DNA of 64,000 bases from Formicarius rufipectus (taxonomy: Eukaryota > Chordata > Aves > Passeriformes > Formicariidae). Below, one piece after another: positions 32,801-47,800 of this stretch (position 1 is its first letter; each line of letters begins with the position of its first letter). The notes below the pieces were generated by a model. That model ran no database searches and was not told the origin of the DNA. It saw only the letters and a list, made by a program, of their open reading frames with translations. The DNA lies in contig VXAU01002436.1 of the NCBI GenBank assembly GCA_013399695.1, forward strand, positions 713,697-777,696, given 5' to 3'. Position numbers and translations under genes: made by a program.

Positions 32801-35800
32801 GTCTGTTCAGGTTTTAGGGACTGTCTTTATCGAGGTCTCACAACAGCCCTCAATGCTGTGCCATACCAGGATCTTTTGACAGTGAGGCACCACTGTTTAC
32901 CTACTTCCAGCTCTTTTTACCTTGGTATCATCTCACCTTCTCTAGTATGTCTGTTGGAAAACCTGGAGTTAAGCCTGTGAGTAGTTGACATGGAGCATTT
33001 GGCTGGTGGAGAGGAGCTGCTGCTCTCAGATTATGGTGTTGCAGGTGCTTCCCAAAGAGTTCCTGCAATGCTGCTTCAGGAGCTCACCACGTTATCTCCT
33101 TGCTGCTCTGCTGACCCTTATTGCCCAAAATTTGTCACCTGCTGCAAGAAGACTGGCGGAAGAAAACCTCTGGTCACACTTGAGCTGCCTCAGTGCAAAT
33201 TCTGCTTCCCCACACAAGTCTGGCTCAAGGATTTATACCAAGATGCTGAACAGTGAAAAGCTGAGGGGTGTGCATGTGTTGGGAGGTTTTGGGACAGAAA
33301 AACAGAGGCAGAAGTGATTTCTTAAACCATGCAGCAAGTGTGGGTGTATCAATTTAAAAATATTTATTTAGGTATTAATGTAATATTAGAAGAAAGCTGC
33401 ACCTATGTTTGCTAAAAGGGTGTCAGAAGGTCCATAACAGGTTAAGATGCTTCATGTTTTTCAAGTTAGTTTCACATCTCTTTCAAGAGAAATGCAATAC
33501 TTTGTGAGAGGGGATCCCTCAGGATATTTTACTGTTTTCCATCTATTTGTGAAAGTCATAAAATGCAAAGGGAAGACATAAGAAAAATGCTGAAAGCTTT
33601 TCTTTCACATATTCTCATATGAGCTGGCAGCTACGTGGTGAATATTTGGGGGTGTAGGAGCTGGATGATAAACCTGCCGATGCTCTAGTTGAATTGTCAG
33701 AGTAAGCATCCATGCTGTTTTAGAGAGAACCTCTCCACAGGCCTGTAATAGCTTGATGCCTTCCTCTTCACTAAGTCATTTTTGTCAAGTTAAAGGCCAA
33801 AATTCAAACTGGCTTGTTGTCAAGGACACTAAGCACAGCAGGCAGAAATCCCCAAGGCTACCCAATTCACAGCACAGATAGATAAAGCTGGCAGAGCCTG
33901 CTTCACTCGTCTGCCCCTCCCCCACAAAAAAGTAAAAAAGAGAAAGAAAAAATCCTCTTCCCTGGTTTTTTTTTTGGGCGATACAGGCACTATTCCGCAT
34001 CCTAATACAATTTAACCACACGTATTTAAATGGAAGGTTTGTTCATCTGTTTGTGGGTCAAACAATCCGGTATTGTTGGAGGGTAAGGCTGCGATAATGC
34101 ACAATCCCCGCAGCAGCTGCTCCAGCTGTGCTGCCCTCAGCACAGCTGGCGGGGATTGGCCTCAGCTCTTGGTGCCCAAACAGCTCACAGGGGTTAAGCC
34201 CATAATCCTAAACCATGAGAAACGATGGAAACTCCCGTGGAATGGGGCGGCTGTGACAGCTTTCCACGCCACGGTACCCTTTATAGGGATCCTGATTATT
34301 GCCCAGGGCCGAAGAGCAGCGCGTTCCGGATCGAGGCCGTGTTAAACTGCGCTGTTAACTCAGGTATTATTGACCAGCAGTGTCGTGTGGCCCTCAATGG
34401 CCTCGCTAATAGACAGTTTTACCCTTGGTTGGCTTTTCTCAATGGTGGATGTTTCTCTCCTGGCCAGTTACGAAAAAGCCCTGCTGAAGAAAGTCCGATT
34501 TGTCTCTTTTTCCTTCATAGATAACCTGGGATTATCCTTCTCTTACAGCAGATTTTGAGGTGACCAGGAGTAGGTAAAGAAATATTTTTGATAGGATTCA
34601 ATCTTTTTTCCTTAAGTTGGTGACATCTTTCTAGGTACATTTGGAGTAAAATGGCATTTTTGGATGAATTAGGAAAAATACCGTTTTCTTTGACCTTTTC
34701 ATATGTTTACATTTTTGTCTTCCTCAAAAATCTGCCTATTTCCTCTAATAATTAGACTAAAATAAAAAGCATAAGTCTTTATCAATTTAAAGTTTCTATA
34801 TCTTGTTTACTTCACAAAATAGCAAATTAAATCTGCACATATTAAAAATCTGTGTTTCTGATTCATCTCCCTGGTGTTTCCAGGACACTGTATTAAAAGC
34901 TCTCCTTTGTAATTTTCTCCTGAAAATAAAGGTTAAAACCCCACTGATGATAGTTGCTTCTTTATTTATAGTCAAAAATGATTTATTTATTTTGGCAACT
35001 CATAACATCAGCCTGAACTTTCTTTTTCATTGTGCTCACACCCCGGATGTGGCCTGTGCTGCACCCCCAAAGCCAACCAGACATTGCAGTGGAAAATTCA
35101 GTCCCTGTGGTCAGTGTTTTTGCATCCTTTAGTGCACGGAGTGCATGACCCAAAAAGTTTCTTGGAAAGGAAACATCTTTTGAAATGCATGTGCTTTGTT
35201 TTCCTGGAAAGCAAAAGGAATGAAAAAACCAAACCTCTGGACTGAAAATTAACTGAGTGTATGGACTGTGCTGTTGCTTAATACAATTTTTTGACTACAC
35301 AAATGTTGAATTTAGGAAGATGAGGAATTTAATTTTGATGCAGACTTGCAGTGATTGATGCACTTCCAGGGGAATCCTTGTTCTTCATGTTTACAGCTGA
35401 TGTGTTTTGGTTCCTTTCCCATGTGCAGATATTTTTGTCAGCATGTGGGAACTTCGATTTAACTTCTGGTTTAAACTGCAGAGATGTCATAATCTGCAAG
35501 TGTAAGTCTAATTAGCAGATACCTTGTTGTTGAAAGGGGTTTCTTTACCAGGAAAAGAATCTGTTAATTTGGTAAGCTCTTGAGTCCAGAATTGAGTAAG
35601 CTAAGGGTCTGATGTCAGCCTGTGAGAGAGAAATTGGGTGAATTTTCTGGATTGTAGGAAAGCTGTTTACTTAGAGCTGTATATCCCAAGGAATTCCAAG
35701 CAGTGTCTCTCATACCTCTTTCTTAAAAACATCTGCAGACAGGTAGGAGTCAGGCTGAGTGCTGCAGTGGGCATGTTCATATCTCTTTTGTCTGTAAATA

Positions 35801-38800
35801 CCCTGCTGGACAGACCAGAGAGAGCAGAAATGGCTTGGTAAAAAAAAAATAAATATGCCTGAAATGTTGTGGCTTTTGGAATTTGCAGAGACTTTCTGTG
35901 TAACTCATTTTTCACCTCCCAGCTAATTCTCATGTGAAGTGTTTTTATGCTGTGATTGGCTGATGTGTTTAAACCCACCCCGAAATTGTTTTTACCAGAG
36001 TGAAAATACTTCTGCTGAGGTTCCCCTCAGACAGATAAGTGGTGAAATGAGTGAGATGAGGTTAAAAGGCAGCAGTGAAGTGCCCGAGAGGGGTCCATCA
36101 GCCTGTGAATGCTCTGGAGTCACAGAAGGGCTTCAGTGGGGAGCTTTAAGGACTTCATACAACTTGGTCACTGCGTGATGTAACCAGCCTCGGATTTAAA
36201 TCTCTGCCTCTTTTCCCAGAGATCTTTCATTCCTTCAGTAATCCAGCACTAAATTTGCCTCTGTAAAAGCACAGGCTGTAGGAATCAGTGTCTGGCTCTT
36301 TGTAAGACTGACTTCTGCATATTGGGCAATAATTAACTAAAATATAGTATGTTACATTTACAGCTAACATGCCATAGTAGGAGTGCCTACATCTTTTATT
36401 CCTTCTTACCAAGATCTTTAAGGAACTGAATGTTAATGAATTTCTTTCCATGTCTGTTCCAGCACGATAAATGAGCACAGGTATGAGAGGCAGCCCGGGC
36501 AGGCTGACACCAGCCTGCAACTCCCAGATCTGCTTAGGGTAATGGAATCAGCTCCCATAATTGTGCTGTCACCAGCTCTTGGCAGTGCTTTTACGTGGCC
36601 TGGAAGGAGACTTTGTCAGACAAAAGAAACATGTAAATAGGTGCTTTTCTGTGTTGTGCTCTTTAGTTTAAAATTAAATATCTCCTTGCAGTTAAAGGTC
36701 TGTCTGGTAACAGGATAAATAACACTTCAGTATAACCCAGCAGCTTGGCTTGGACTTCCACTCACAGTCATTCCTTTTTTAATTCTTTTATTTGTGCAAT
36801 CGGAGAAGTAATTGGGCTTGTCTACAAATAATGTTTTGATAAACTTCAGTAGAAATTAGCAAACCAGTCATCAAATAGGATTTATAAAAAGTTGCTTGGG
36901 AAAATGGGTTGTAAGTAGTCTGCAATTCAAGGCATTTCCTTTGCAGGATGCTTATCAAGTCTGCATGTGCTACTTCCAAACTGAACTAGAACGTAGATGA
37001 GAGCTATTTTTGATAGAAAAGGGGGGAAAAAAGAAAATAAAACATAGTTGGAAAGTAGTAACAAGTTTTTTTTTCTCATTGCCTTAGGATGTAAATCCTA
37101 CAAGTGTGTAGAGAGAAAACAGACTTTGAAACAGCCGAAGAAAACAGATTTATCTGTGATGTTTGAGATGCTGCTGGTAGTGTAAACGTGATTGAAATAG
37201 TCATTGTAGGAGTGGTGAGTAAATACACTAGAAGCCTTTGGATAAGCTGACTTCCCTCTGCTAGTCCATATGCCAAGTAAAGGCAAAATGTCCTGCTTGT
37301 TTCTGGGATGTTCCTTCCCCAGGGAGGCTGTATCAGGAGGAGCAGCTGCCAGTTTTGAGGATTGTTGTGCTCCTGAATGCCAGCACACAGCTCTTCCTTT
37401 GTGTCCTGGTTGTCACTGCCAGATTCCTCTGGGCTGCTGGAGTTAAGATGTTGCAAGACTGAGGGGAAAATGATCAAGCAAATATTTTTAGGGGGATTTC
37501 TTCTAGATTACTCAGTTTTCTATGCTTTTGGTGTTTCACAAGCCAGCAGTGAAGCCTGGCACGTGGGAGCTGTCTACAGAGGATAAACTTAGGGACAGGC
37601 TTAATCTTTCCAGAGTAAAAAATTACCAGGCTGAAAAGGCATCTCACCTGTAGTTCTGCTCTGACTAATTTTTGGCTCTTCATCTGATTTCAGTCAAATT
37701 TGATAAAGGCAGAGAGGTTAAACCTACCAGGACTCCAAGACTCATGGAGATGAGTAGCTTGGTAGAGCAAACCCACCCTCCCTTGATCTGGCAGAAGAGG
37801 CAGGGTGGGTGCCCGGTCCTGGTCCCAGACCTTGGACAGGAGATGTGAAAGGAACAACCTGGGAGAGTGGGACAGGAGCTCTGAGGTGGGAATGGGAGGG
37901 ACATACATAAATTAAGTCCCACACACCTACAGGTTAACCAGGATTCATGGATTGCACAGCCGCAGTGTGAGTATTTTGAGGTTTTTTGTTGGTTTATTTT
38001 TCCTCCAGAATTTTACAAAACTGAGGCAAACATCCAGATGACTTTATCAAGCACCTGTAATAACACTCCCTGTATGTTTGTTTTGACTTAGGGTTTCGTT
38101 TTGCCTCTTAACCCAGCTGAAATTGTGTGTTAATTCCTTACACAAAGCCTCGGCTGTGCCCTGTGAACATGTCGCTTCCAGCATCAGCCACTGCATCAAC
38201 CACCTACTGGCATTTTTTAATTAAAAGAACAGCACTATCACTTCAAATTAGTGCCACATATCTTACTGGAGGAAGGAGTGAAATGGTGTTTAAAGGTTTT
38301 TCTCTCGTGAAAAATTTTTATTAAAATTCACTGTCTTTTGCTTTTATCTAGTGGTTTGTCATTCAAGGCTTGGCCAATATCTGATTTCAAGGTGTGTGAG
38401 TCCTCTTAGTGATATGAATACAAATAAAAGGCTGACTTTTAATATCTTGACTATTTGTTAAACAATCACCTTCTTAATAAAAACAAAACAGCAGACAAAC
38501 ATATTATTTTATGGTTCCGCAAAGCAAGAGTCAGCCTGCTTTTCAAGTGCATTCCCTGTGTGGAGAAGGTAGTGAAAAAATAGATATTTCTGGGAGCTTC
38601 TGTACCATGAACTGTGAAGAGCTGGTTTCTGTAATCCTGTTCAGTGAGATTGTTAGGCCTCCGTTATACCGAATTACTGTGAGAGCGAGGAACATATCCA
38701 GGGGGAGGCAGCCCTAGTGAGAATATTCCTCATACAGCATTTCATTTTATCTGGAATATTAGCACTGTTAACCATCCATGCCAAATGTAGTGTATTGAAT

Positions 38801-41800
38801 CTATTTAATCAATTTTAAGTGGAAAGCCAACGTCTTAGGCTTTGACTGAACCAGCTGTTCTCATGTATTGGTTTTTTAGATATTAAATTTGGGACTCTGG
38901 ATGTGTTAATACAGTAGTTTGATAAAGAACTGGTTGTTGAAGAGCACTTTCTTCATATCTTTTGCTGCAGGATCCTGCAGCCAAGTGGTGTTGCTTGCAT
39001 AAAATCTCGGGTCTGCATATGAAACACATGCATTAAGGTTGTAAAGGAAGAGGCATCATGTCTTTTCCTTCGAGCTCCAGTTTATTTATGTAATACCTTT
39101 GATAGAGGTATCTCAGTGCTGTGGTGGGATTATAATTTATTGATGTAATGGACACTGACATTTTGTATAAGGCAAATAGCAAACAGGTGCTGTTGCAGGC
39201 AGAGTGATGAATGTATTGTGATGGGAAAATTGTGACCAAACATCCTGGTCGGAATAATGCACTAGAACATTTTCACCAAGATCCCAGTCTTTGTGGGTGA
39301 GGATTCACTTGGGATTGGAAAGGGAGTTTCCTTTAGTGGAGTAGCTTGCAAGTTGTTAGTAAAAATTGCCCGGGGGAGGAAGGTCCACATACATTGTTGT
39401 TAAGCCACTGTTAAGAAACTGACTTCGCAATGAAAATGCAAAAAAAGAAAAATCTGTGCTAGCATGCTACAGTCATGCTCTGCTTAACTGTTTTCGTTCT
39501 ATATTTTTATTTTGCTCTCTGCAGCCAGTCTGTAACTAAAACATTCCAAGCGTCTTTTGGCTGGAGATTCTGTCAGGGACGTTTTCATCCTGCTTTCAAG
39601 AAGATGATTCCAGCCTTTCTTGAAGCTTCTCCAGAGGAAATTTCCTGCCGTAGTGGATATGGTGACAGTGCGGGAAATCGCTGCTTACGGTCCAAAGGCT
39701 TAGTGACATTCCCGTGTTGTTTTGTCCTACCACGCATAATCTGAAAACAAATGGAAGTGTTTTAGCGTAGCCTGATGGCACAAGATAAGAGTTGGAGTCA
39801 CCCTGTATCTGTGGTGTTATTTCTGCTTGAGCTCTCTCACCTCACGGGTTGGCTGTGAGCAGAATAATGTGGATAAATGTTCAGTGGGCACAAAGGAGAG
39901 GGACTGTGTCCATGTCTGTAGGGACAGGCCTCCCTCCCCACCTTCTTCCTGGATGTTCTTGCTCAACCCTGGATGGGCTCTGACCAGTGTGTTTGTTTTG
40001 TTGTTCAGCCCCGGTGACTGTCAGTAGCACTGGGCTGAACAAACAGAGACTATTGATCAAATTTGAAGTCATTGACTTGGCAGTTTAAATAGATGCTGGC
40101 CTATATGATTAGAACAAGGGAGTAACACATAGGCTGATACAGCTTTATTTGGAATAAAAGCCTTCTTTTCATGGAGTCTTGTTTGGTGCCATTCAGCTCC
40201 CAGTTTTGTGGCTCCCTTAGGTCACACAAGAATGAGACATTTTGCTTAAAATACCTAAAGTGAAGAGGATGGCTTTGCTTGTGTAAGAGAGCAATAACAC
40301 AGATACAGCATGGATCTGCTGAACTTTGATACTGATTGGAAATCATGTTTGCAAGAAGGGGGGGCTACCATGAGGTTACTGGTTAATCACATCCAGCTAG
40401 GACATGTTCAGGGAGGAATCCCACTCCCTCTCCAGGTTGGCAGCATTCTCCCAGCTCCAAAGCAGCAGCAGTTTTGGATAGTCCATCTCACTGCTGCTCA
40501 GCTGAGAGAAACACCCGCTGTTAAATCTGGGTGTTTACACCCAAACACAACGGGTGATTAATTACTTCTGAAGGAAGACATTTCCTGTAGTGCCATGTGC
40601 CTGTCAGCCTTCCACATCACTTTAGCACCGTGGATGGAGCGTGGCCGTGGGACACGTGGAATGCTGTGGTGTGGGAGCTCGGGAGTGCTCTGCGATGTCT
40701 CACGGGCAGCGCCGTGAGCACACCCCGGCACGGAGCAGGAGTCCTGTCCTTCCTCCGCTGCTCCTGAGTCAGTGTCCCTCGAGAGCCTGCACCCTCAGCA
40801 CCGGGATGCACACGGATTGACCCACATTCCCTCGGGCAGAGCAGCCGTCACCTGCACCTCATTGCCAGGAAATCAGATGGGAACTGATGTAACTTGGTTC
40901 ACCCGGCGTTTGCCTGGCCCCAGCCAAAGTGCTTTTAGGGATTTACCACTTGGGTGACTAAGAGGTGATTAGGTGGATTGGTGGGAGTGTGTCTACGTGC
41001 TTCTTGTAGGCAGGACTTAGCCTGTAACAATGGCAGCACCAAGAAAGTCTGTCATGCATCATTTTCCTATTGTAGCTTTCAAGTGGGACTGGTTATTAAA
41101 TCAGAGATTTTCCCTCTACAGTAAAGCATTCATACTAATTCCTTGAAAAGTTTGTTATGCAGTCATGTTTTTCCTTCAACAGATGGACAAATGTCCTATA
41201 GAAGAAAACTGATTCTCTACCAGTGTTAACAAAAGAACAAAAGTAGGTGAATGAATTATACAAATTTGACTTCCCAAAGCTATTAATATCCCTGTAATTG
41301 CAGTCTTTTTCTGGAACAAGCCTTTTTCCTGTCCCATTCTCCTTCCCCTCTGCCACAGCTTCCTTCTTCCTGCACACCCCCTCGCTCCTTGCCCGGTGCC
41401 ACCTCCAGCCCCCTGAGTTCAGCAGGGCTGGCACAGGGCACAGCTGGCACAGCTAACACAGTCCAGGCGAGCTGAGGCCCTGCCAGGTGGCTGCTCACCT
41501 TCTGCCGAGGGTGCCCTTCACAAACACGGCCGTGTTGGGGGCTCTCTCCGGTGTTTTCGTTTGTAAACAAGGAGGATTTGAGCTGAATTCTTGGAAAAAA
41601 AAGAGGCATAAAGACAGTGGAGAGCAGTTTGCAGCCTCTTGGGAGGATGGTAAAAGGGATTATAACAGGCTGAATAACCACAAGACAAACTACTGGAGAT
41701 TGGTTTTAATTCCTGGAAATTTTTTCAATCCTGTAAAGCAGCTGATGTACCTTATTCAAAATAAGAAGTGATGCTGACAGTTCGGTTTGGGCGAACACAG

Positions 41801-44800
41801 TTTTTCTTCCCTCTTTCTGATTTTAAACTTTGCACCTTTATTTTAGCTTTTTGTGTAGGAAATGAAAGTAATTTTTCCCTTTTACAAAATCAGTCTGAAA
41901 TTTTTAATTTTATCTTGATGGTCAAGGTGTAATTTTTCCCATTTTTTCGTACATGCCTCTTGAATTGTCTGGAACCTCATGGATATACTTTGAATATGGA
42001 ATGGTAATGAAGACAAAAATAGATGTGTGCAAGAGCTGGTAACAAGGAAACCATCAAGAAGAGAAGTCAGTGGAATGTTTAATTCCATCTAGTGTGGGCA
42101 GTTTTCCCCCTAAGACATTAAAAGCATTTATACATCAATCCTAAGATCCAAGCTAGGATCAAAGCTTCATTTATTATGGGCTATTAGGCTCTGCCACTTC
42201 TTTCCAGCACCACCTCCCTCCTGATGATCCATGTGTTTGTTATCATCAGGTTGATAACTACAACTCGGGGAGCTCTGGGAAGAAAGAAGTATTTCTGAAT
42301 GAATTCCAGCTGGTTCAGTTTTTGGCTGACCACTCACTAAGTAGCCCAGAACAAAATGAACTCATGGCTCTAGGCTTTTGTTCTCTCTTAACTCTTCACT
42401 GAATATGGACTTTCACCGCCCTGGTTTTTCTGTCAAGCCCTGCTCTGGGTCACTTTGTGAGGAGCTGCCCCATCTCATCTGTTTATTCTCATCCTCACCA
42501 CAAAACAAACAGCAGATTTCAGAATAAGGAAGGCAGAAGCTGTAAGAGCATGAAAAAGTTTCTTTGGCAGCGAGGCCTGTGGTTTTGAAAAGCTTTACAT
42601 GACAAGACTTGAGGCTTTTGATGTTTCTATCCAAACATGCCAAAAAGCACTCGGCATACCTCAGTTAAAATCTGAGCGGGGCAGACAGCAAGGGGTGCTG
42701 GAAATCAGGGCCGGTTTCTGAGGTGTTTGTTACCCTGAGGTATGTGGTGTTAGAGCAGAGACACAGTGCTGGTGCCTTACTTGAAAGAAAGAATGCTGCT
42801 CATTTACTTGCAGAAAAATTTGGGATGTTGACTGTGCCTCTTGAGAAGTCATGCAGTACCTGTTGGAATGTGTTCTGGTAGCAGCTACTGCAGTTAGTGG
42901 TGCTAGAAGAGGTGCTTGGTAAGTGTTATTCTTTGCAGCAGATTTCTAGCAACTGCTTGTTATGAGATTGTGGGTTATACCAGAACAGCGTAAGCTCCGT
43001 GCAGTTTTCCCCTGAGGTTTCTCCTTTTTAAATACCTAATAGTCTACAGGCTAAATTCCTTTTTTTAAAATGGAATTTCTGTGTTGGAGATTCTACACTC
43101 AAGTGCTTCAGTATGAATGAGGAAGTGTGAACATCCTGACCACGGTGGTCATCAGTGTTTTATACTTTTATTTACAACTTCTAAAAATTACTCTGGCAAA
43201 ATTTGTTGCTCCATCTTTTCAAAGTTTTTAAAATAGGAATTTTTTTCCTCTTCATTTTGCTGGCAGCTGGTTAATCTCAGCAGCATCCTGGGTCACCTAA
43301 GCAGTTCCATTGCCACCTCACTCTTCTTGTTCACAAGGCAGTTTTAGTTTAACACCAAGTTGAGCAGCCCAGAACCAAACCTGGATATTGAGCATTGAGG
43401 CAACGTTCCATGTGGATTGTTTAACTCTTCTTTTGATACATTTAAGCCCTCATGGGATGAACTAATAGTTTACATAGTTTACAACTTACACATAACACCA
43501 TTAATTTCTTAAATAACAATGGTCTTACTTTTGAGCAATCTGCTTAGCACTTGATGAAAACCAGACATTAACTTTGTACTGTTTATTAATATACCCCCTT
43601 TGGAAACTTTTGTTCCTGTAAAGTTCATTTTTTACCTTATTTAATTGCAGTATGATATCAAAAAAGCAAAAGTCTGCTTTTGCCTGGAAAAACAAATATG
43701 TTTTAAATTGACATTAAGAATATGCTAAACTGCCTTTTTTTTTTGCTCCTTTACAATAGCATTTAACATCCAAATTGCTTTGTTGAATTACTGACACTAC
43801 CTGTATGTGAAGGGGTGTAAATACCAGCCACTCTTTGGAGATACAAAACATATGTTTTAGGTTTTAAAATGAAAAATCTGGTCCGTTTTAGCTTGGAAGT
43901 TGTAGACCTTTTACTGTTTGACAGAAATTCAGTGTTTCTATTGAACTCTTTCTTGGCTGTTTCTGATCAAACTTGGCCAAGATTTTCAGTACCAAGGTTT
44001 CTGCTTTCACAGGTTTCACGTGTTTTGCAGCAGAAGGGCAGACTCCTTTCTGCTTTTGGCATAACAAGCAGACATTTTGAGGCAAGACAATATATAAATA
44101 TGAGCAGAGCTGGAGATAATACTGAGTTAGGAAGTAAAAAAGATGTGTGTTGTCTTCCTGCCATTTCAAAACTGTTTTGCTCCATGGACGGGATCCCAAG
44201 GCTGGAGCTGGTTTAATTGGTGTGAGTGCTTGGGCTTCCTGCTAATTGTAGGTCTCTGGTAAGCACCTGCAAATGTGTTGCTTCTGGTTTTGGGCTCTTG
44301 TTCTGCACTTTTCCTCCGTTATAAAGCAGCAGAGAGCAGTTGTGCAGGTTTTCCTCATGGAATTATTAAATGGATGGCTTGTAAAAGCTCTAAGTCCATT
44401 AATTGGATAGTGTTTTGTGGGGGGAAGAAAGCTGCTGTTAGTACAGAAGTGTACTTTTAACTTGAGCCTCACAAGCTGGTTATAAAACATAGAGCTGTAG
44501 TAGTGGCCTGGGTGGCCCCGTAGAGAATATTTGGGAAGAAGGGGAACCTAAATTTCTGTGTTTTACAGCTAACATAATGTTTATTGGAGAAGCTTTTTAT
44601 GCACTGAATTAGTAAGCAAATGATCAGCTGCACGGGAGAGTCCTTCTGGGCTGCTTTTTGGTAATGAAAACAAGGCATCCAAAGCTTTATACATTTAACT
44701 TAGGAAAGTGGAGATAAGAGGCATGAAACACACCTCCCTGAAATGCTGACTGAGCACAGGGGCTCTCATTCTCCCCTGCAGGAGTGTCACCTAATACTTA

Positions 44801-47800
44801 ATTTCTGCCCAAGTAATATCTAGAATGTTCAGGTTTTCATTTCTACATGGGATTGTTAATTCACTGCTACTCTTCTCACGTTTTCCAGAGAAACAAATCT
44901 CTAAGTCTGAAGGTTTGGACAATATTTCTAGAAAAGACCTTTTGTTACTGGGACTCCAGGAGTAGGGCTGGTTTGGAGCTCAGTCCCCAGCTCTGCCTGG
45001 AACCTGTTGTGAGCAATATTGAGATGACTTTATGGTCCCATTAGGTACTGACATTTGTAGGGATTTGAGAAAGATGCTCTGAAAACTCCCAAGTGTTAAA
45101 AGTGCAAAATACTGGCGATCTCGGTAAAACTCAGTTTGGAATCTGAGTTATGAGTGCATGTGGGTGGAGGAACATGTTTTTCATGCTTTAGGAATTTTTT
45201 TCCAGATGCTTTTTCAGTGCTTGGGTAACTATATAAGCAAAGGGTTGAGACTTCAGCATGGATTTATTCCTTGGTTTTAATGTAATACAAGAAAATTGAG
45301 CCACATAGTTTCCTGGTGTGTTTTTAACTTGATGATGATGTTGCACAGCGCACGTTGGTGTCTTATCCAAAGTGTGAGCACAGGAATGTGCAAGCCTTGC
45401 AGATAAGCCTGTCCTGATAGACACCACTTGCTTGGAAATATGCATTATTCAGAGCAAGTGCATGTGGTTGAAGATGCAGGAGATTGAATAAGGGAAGAAT
45501 TCCAGAGCTTTGTTGATCCCGGTAACTGCAACTTGAAATGTGGAGTAAAGATAAAAGGCCATTTTCTATTTCCAATAGGAATTTGGTCATTGAAATAGTT
45601 TCTGGTTAGTTCTCAGCTAAGAGGTTGTATACAGGATATTGTTCTGTGTGGTTTCAACTGAATTTTTGAACTCTTTACAGATATTTCTGTATCTTACTGG
45701 TGTGTACAGAAGCTTATGCTGTAGCTGAAGCTTGAGCGTATTCCTTGTTTTCAAGGAGTTGGAAGACCATTTGTGGACTCTTTGACAAAGCAAAAACTTG
45801 ACTGAATTTGGGAAATTTCTCCTTAAAACACCATTATGACGCTTGGCTGTGGTTTGACAGATGTGTTGGTGGGGGTAGAGGACTGAGTTTCAAAAGCCCT
45901 ACAGTGGGTACAACAGACATTATGTTCTCCTAACAGATTTTCTGGTAAAACTGTGTAATTGAAGGGGTGTTCTTGAGAATGGCTGTGAAATGGTGATAAC
46001 AGTAACTGAGTGACCTGTTAAATCCCAGTTCTCACAGCAAGTGGTTGTGCTGTGGACATGTTTGGGGGCAGTCTGCACAGAAAAAGGGGAAGGATGTGAG
46101 GGAGGACAGCACTTCAAGGGCATCTTGATGACAGAGGAGGTGTCACAAGTTACAGTCTCGCTCTTTTCACGGCATCTCCAGCTGTATTTCTCACAGCTGA
46201 GCAGCCTTTGCAGGGCCAAGAAGAATAATCAGCTAAAGGTGGTAAATCAACAATTTATGAAAGGTTTGCCTTTAAAAAAAATCAACTTTAAAAAAGCCCC
46301 TGGAAATACAATTTGAGTGAGAAACAGGAACTTACTGTAGTTGGAATTTGCCCTGTGGTACACAGGACAGACAAGTCCCATGGGCAGCTTCTGCTTTTGG
46401 AGCTGAGGGCAGGTCTGTAGGACTCAAGCACTTGGTGATGCTTGGGATTTGTGCCTATCTAGGAAATAGGGAGCTGTGTGGAGGGTTCTTGGCCTGGATT
46501 AAAGGAAGGTGTATCAAAGTCATGAAGAAATGGATGCAACAGCTGTGTTTTAATGAAATATTTCATCTGAGTGGTAACCTTTATCTCGGGCATTTGTTAT
46601 GGGTGAGCAGACTGGGAAGAAGAGAAAGAAGAGTTGGTATGAGGGATAATTGATAAGCTTATTCCCACCTCTGACTTGTGTGCCTCTCTCTGATTCCATA
46701 CATCAGCATTAGTTCAGCTTCCTATTGATCTGCCTCTTTTATCCCTGCAAAGTTCTTTAGCTGATTCCATAACTCTTAAGTGTTTCTCCAAGTTTTACAT
46801 CTCAGTCAGTTTATTCTTAAACTTCCTTTGCTGGTCTTGTGTTGCACAGTCTCAGTTAACTGGGAATTTAATGACTTGTTCTTCCAATAGCCCTTTGCTG
46901 GGTTTTTCAATGATTTATATTACTGAGAGCTAAATCAATCCTTGCTGGTGTGGATATGAAGACTTATTGTTGGTCAGTGCCCAGGAAAATTTTTCAGTTT
47001 GAGTAATTCCTAAGAATCCTGGAGGTGAAATGCTTATGTTCTGTCAACTTGGTTTGGTTTGCACTATGAGAACTGCCTCTCATTTGTGACTGGTTTCTAC
47101 TTAGGTAGGATGTAATTTTGATTCCTGGCTAAGTAGATACTTTAATGACATGTTAATGGACTAATAAAAATGGCTTTTTCTGGGTGTGTGGTTTTTTGAA
47201 GATCTCTTCAAAGTTGTCTAGTGTTTGCAACGGGCTGCACAAAGCCAAGTTCCAGCCCACGAGGAGATCATGCCTTGAAAAGAGGCTTTGATTTTTACTG
47301 CAGCCTACACAAAAGGGCCACAAAAAGGCTTCGTGTATCAACTCTGGTGACTCTTTGAGAATTGAGGGATTTATAACAAAGCATTGCTTTAATCTGGTAG
47401 TCAAGGTCTGGTTTAACATAACTTCAGGGCAAGTCTTCCAGTGCCAGAGCATGAATACAGGACCTGACACCAGAGGGGTCTTGGGGGTCTCTTCCTGGGC
47501 TTGCATCTCAGATTGCAAGTCTTCTTGGCACTGTGACGCTGAGATGGTCAGTGAAGGCCACTCAGGGCACATGGAGTATGAAATAGCTCCATGCAGCTAA
47601 TGGGTGTGTTTGGCAATGCCAGGGGAGGCTGTGGGTTTGCTCATCTCTCTGTGTGCAATGGTTTGGGTTCGGGTGCTGGGAAGTTCAAGCTGTCTGTGCA
47701 TTTATGCATTTCAGTCTTGAGCAGACGAAGAGAAAGACCAAAAGTATTCCTAAAGCAAACAAAAAAAGGACTAGAATAGAAACCTCGGCCTTTGTGGTGA

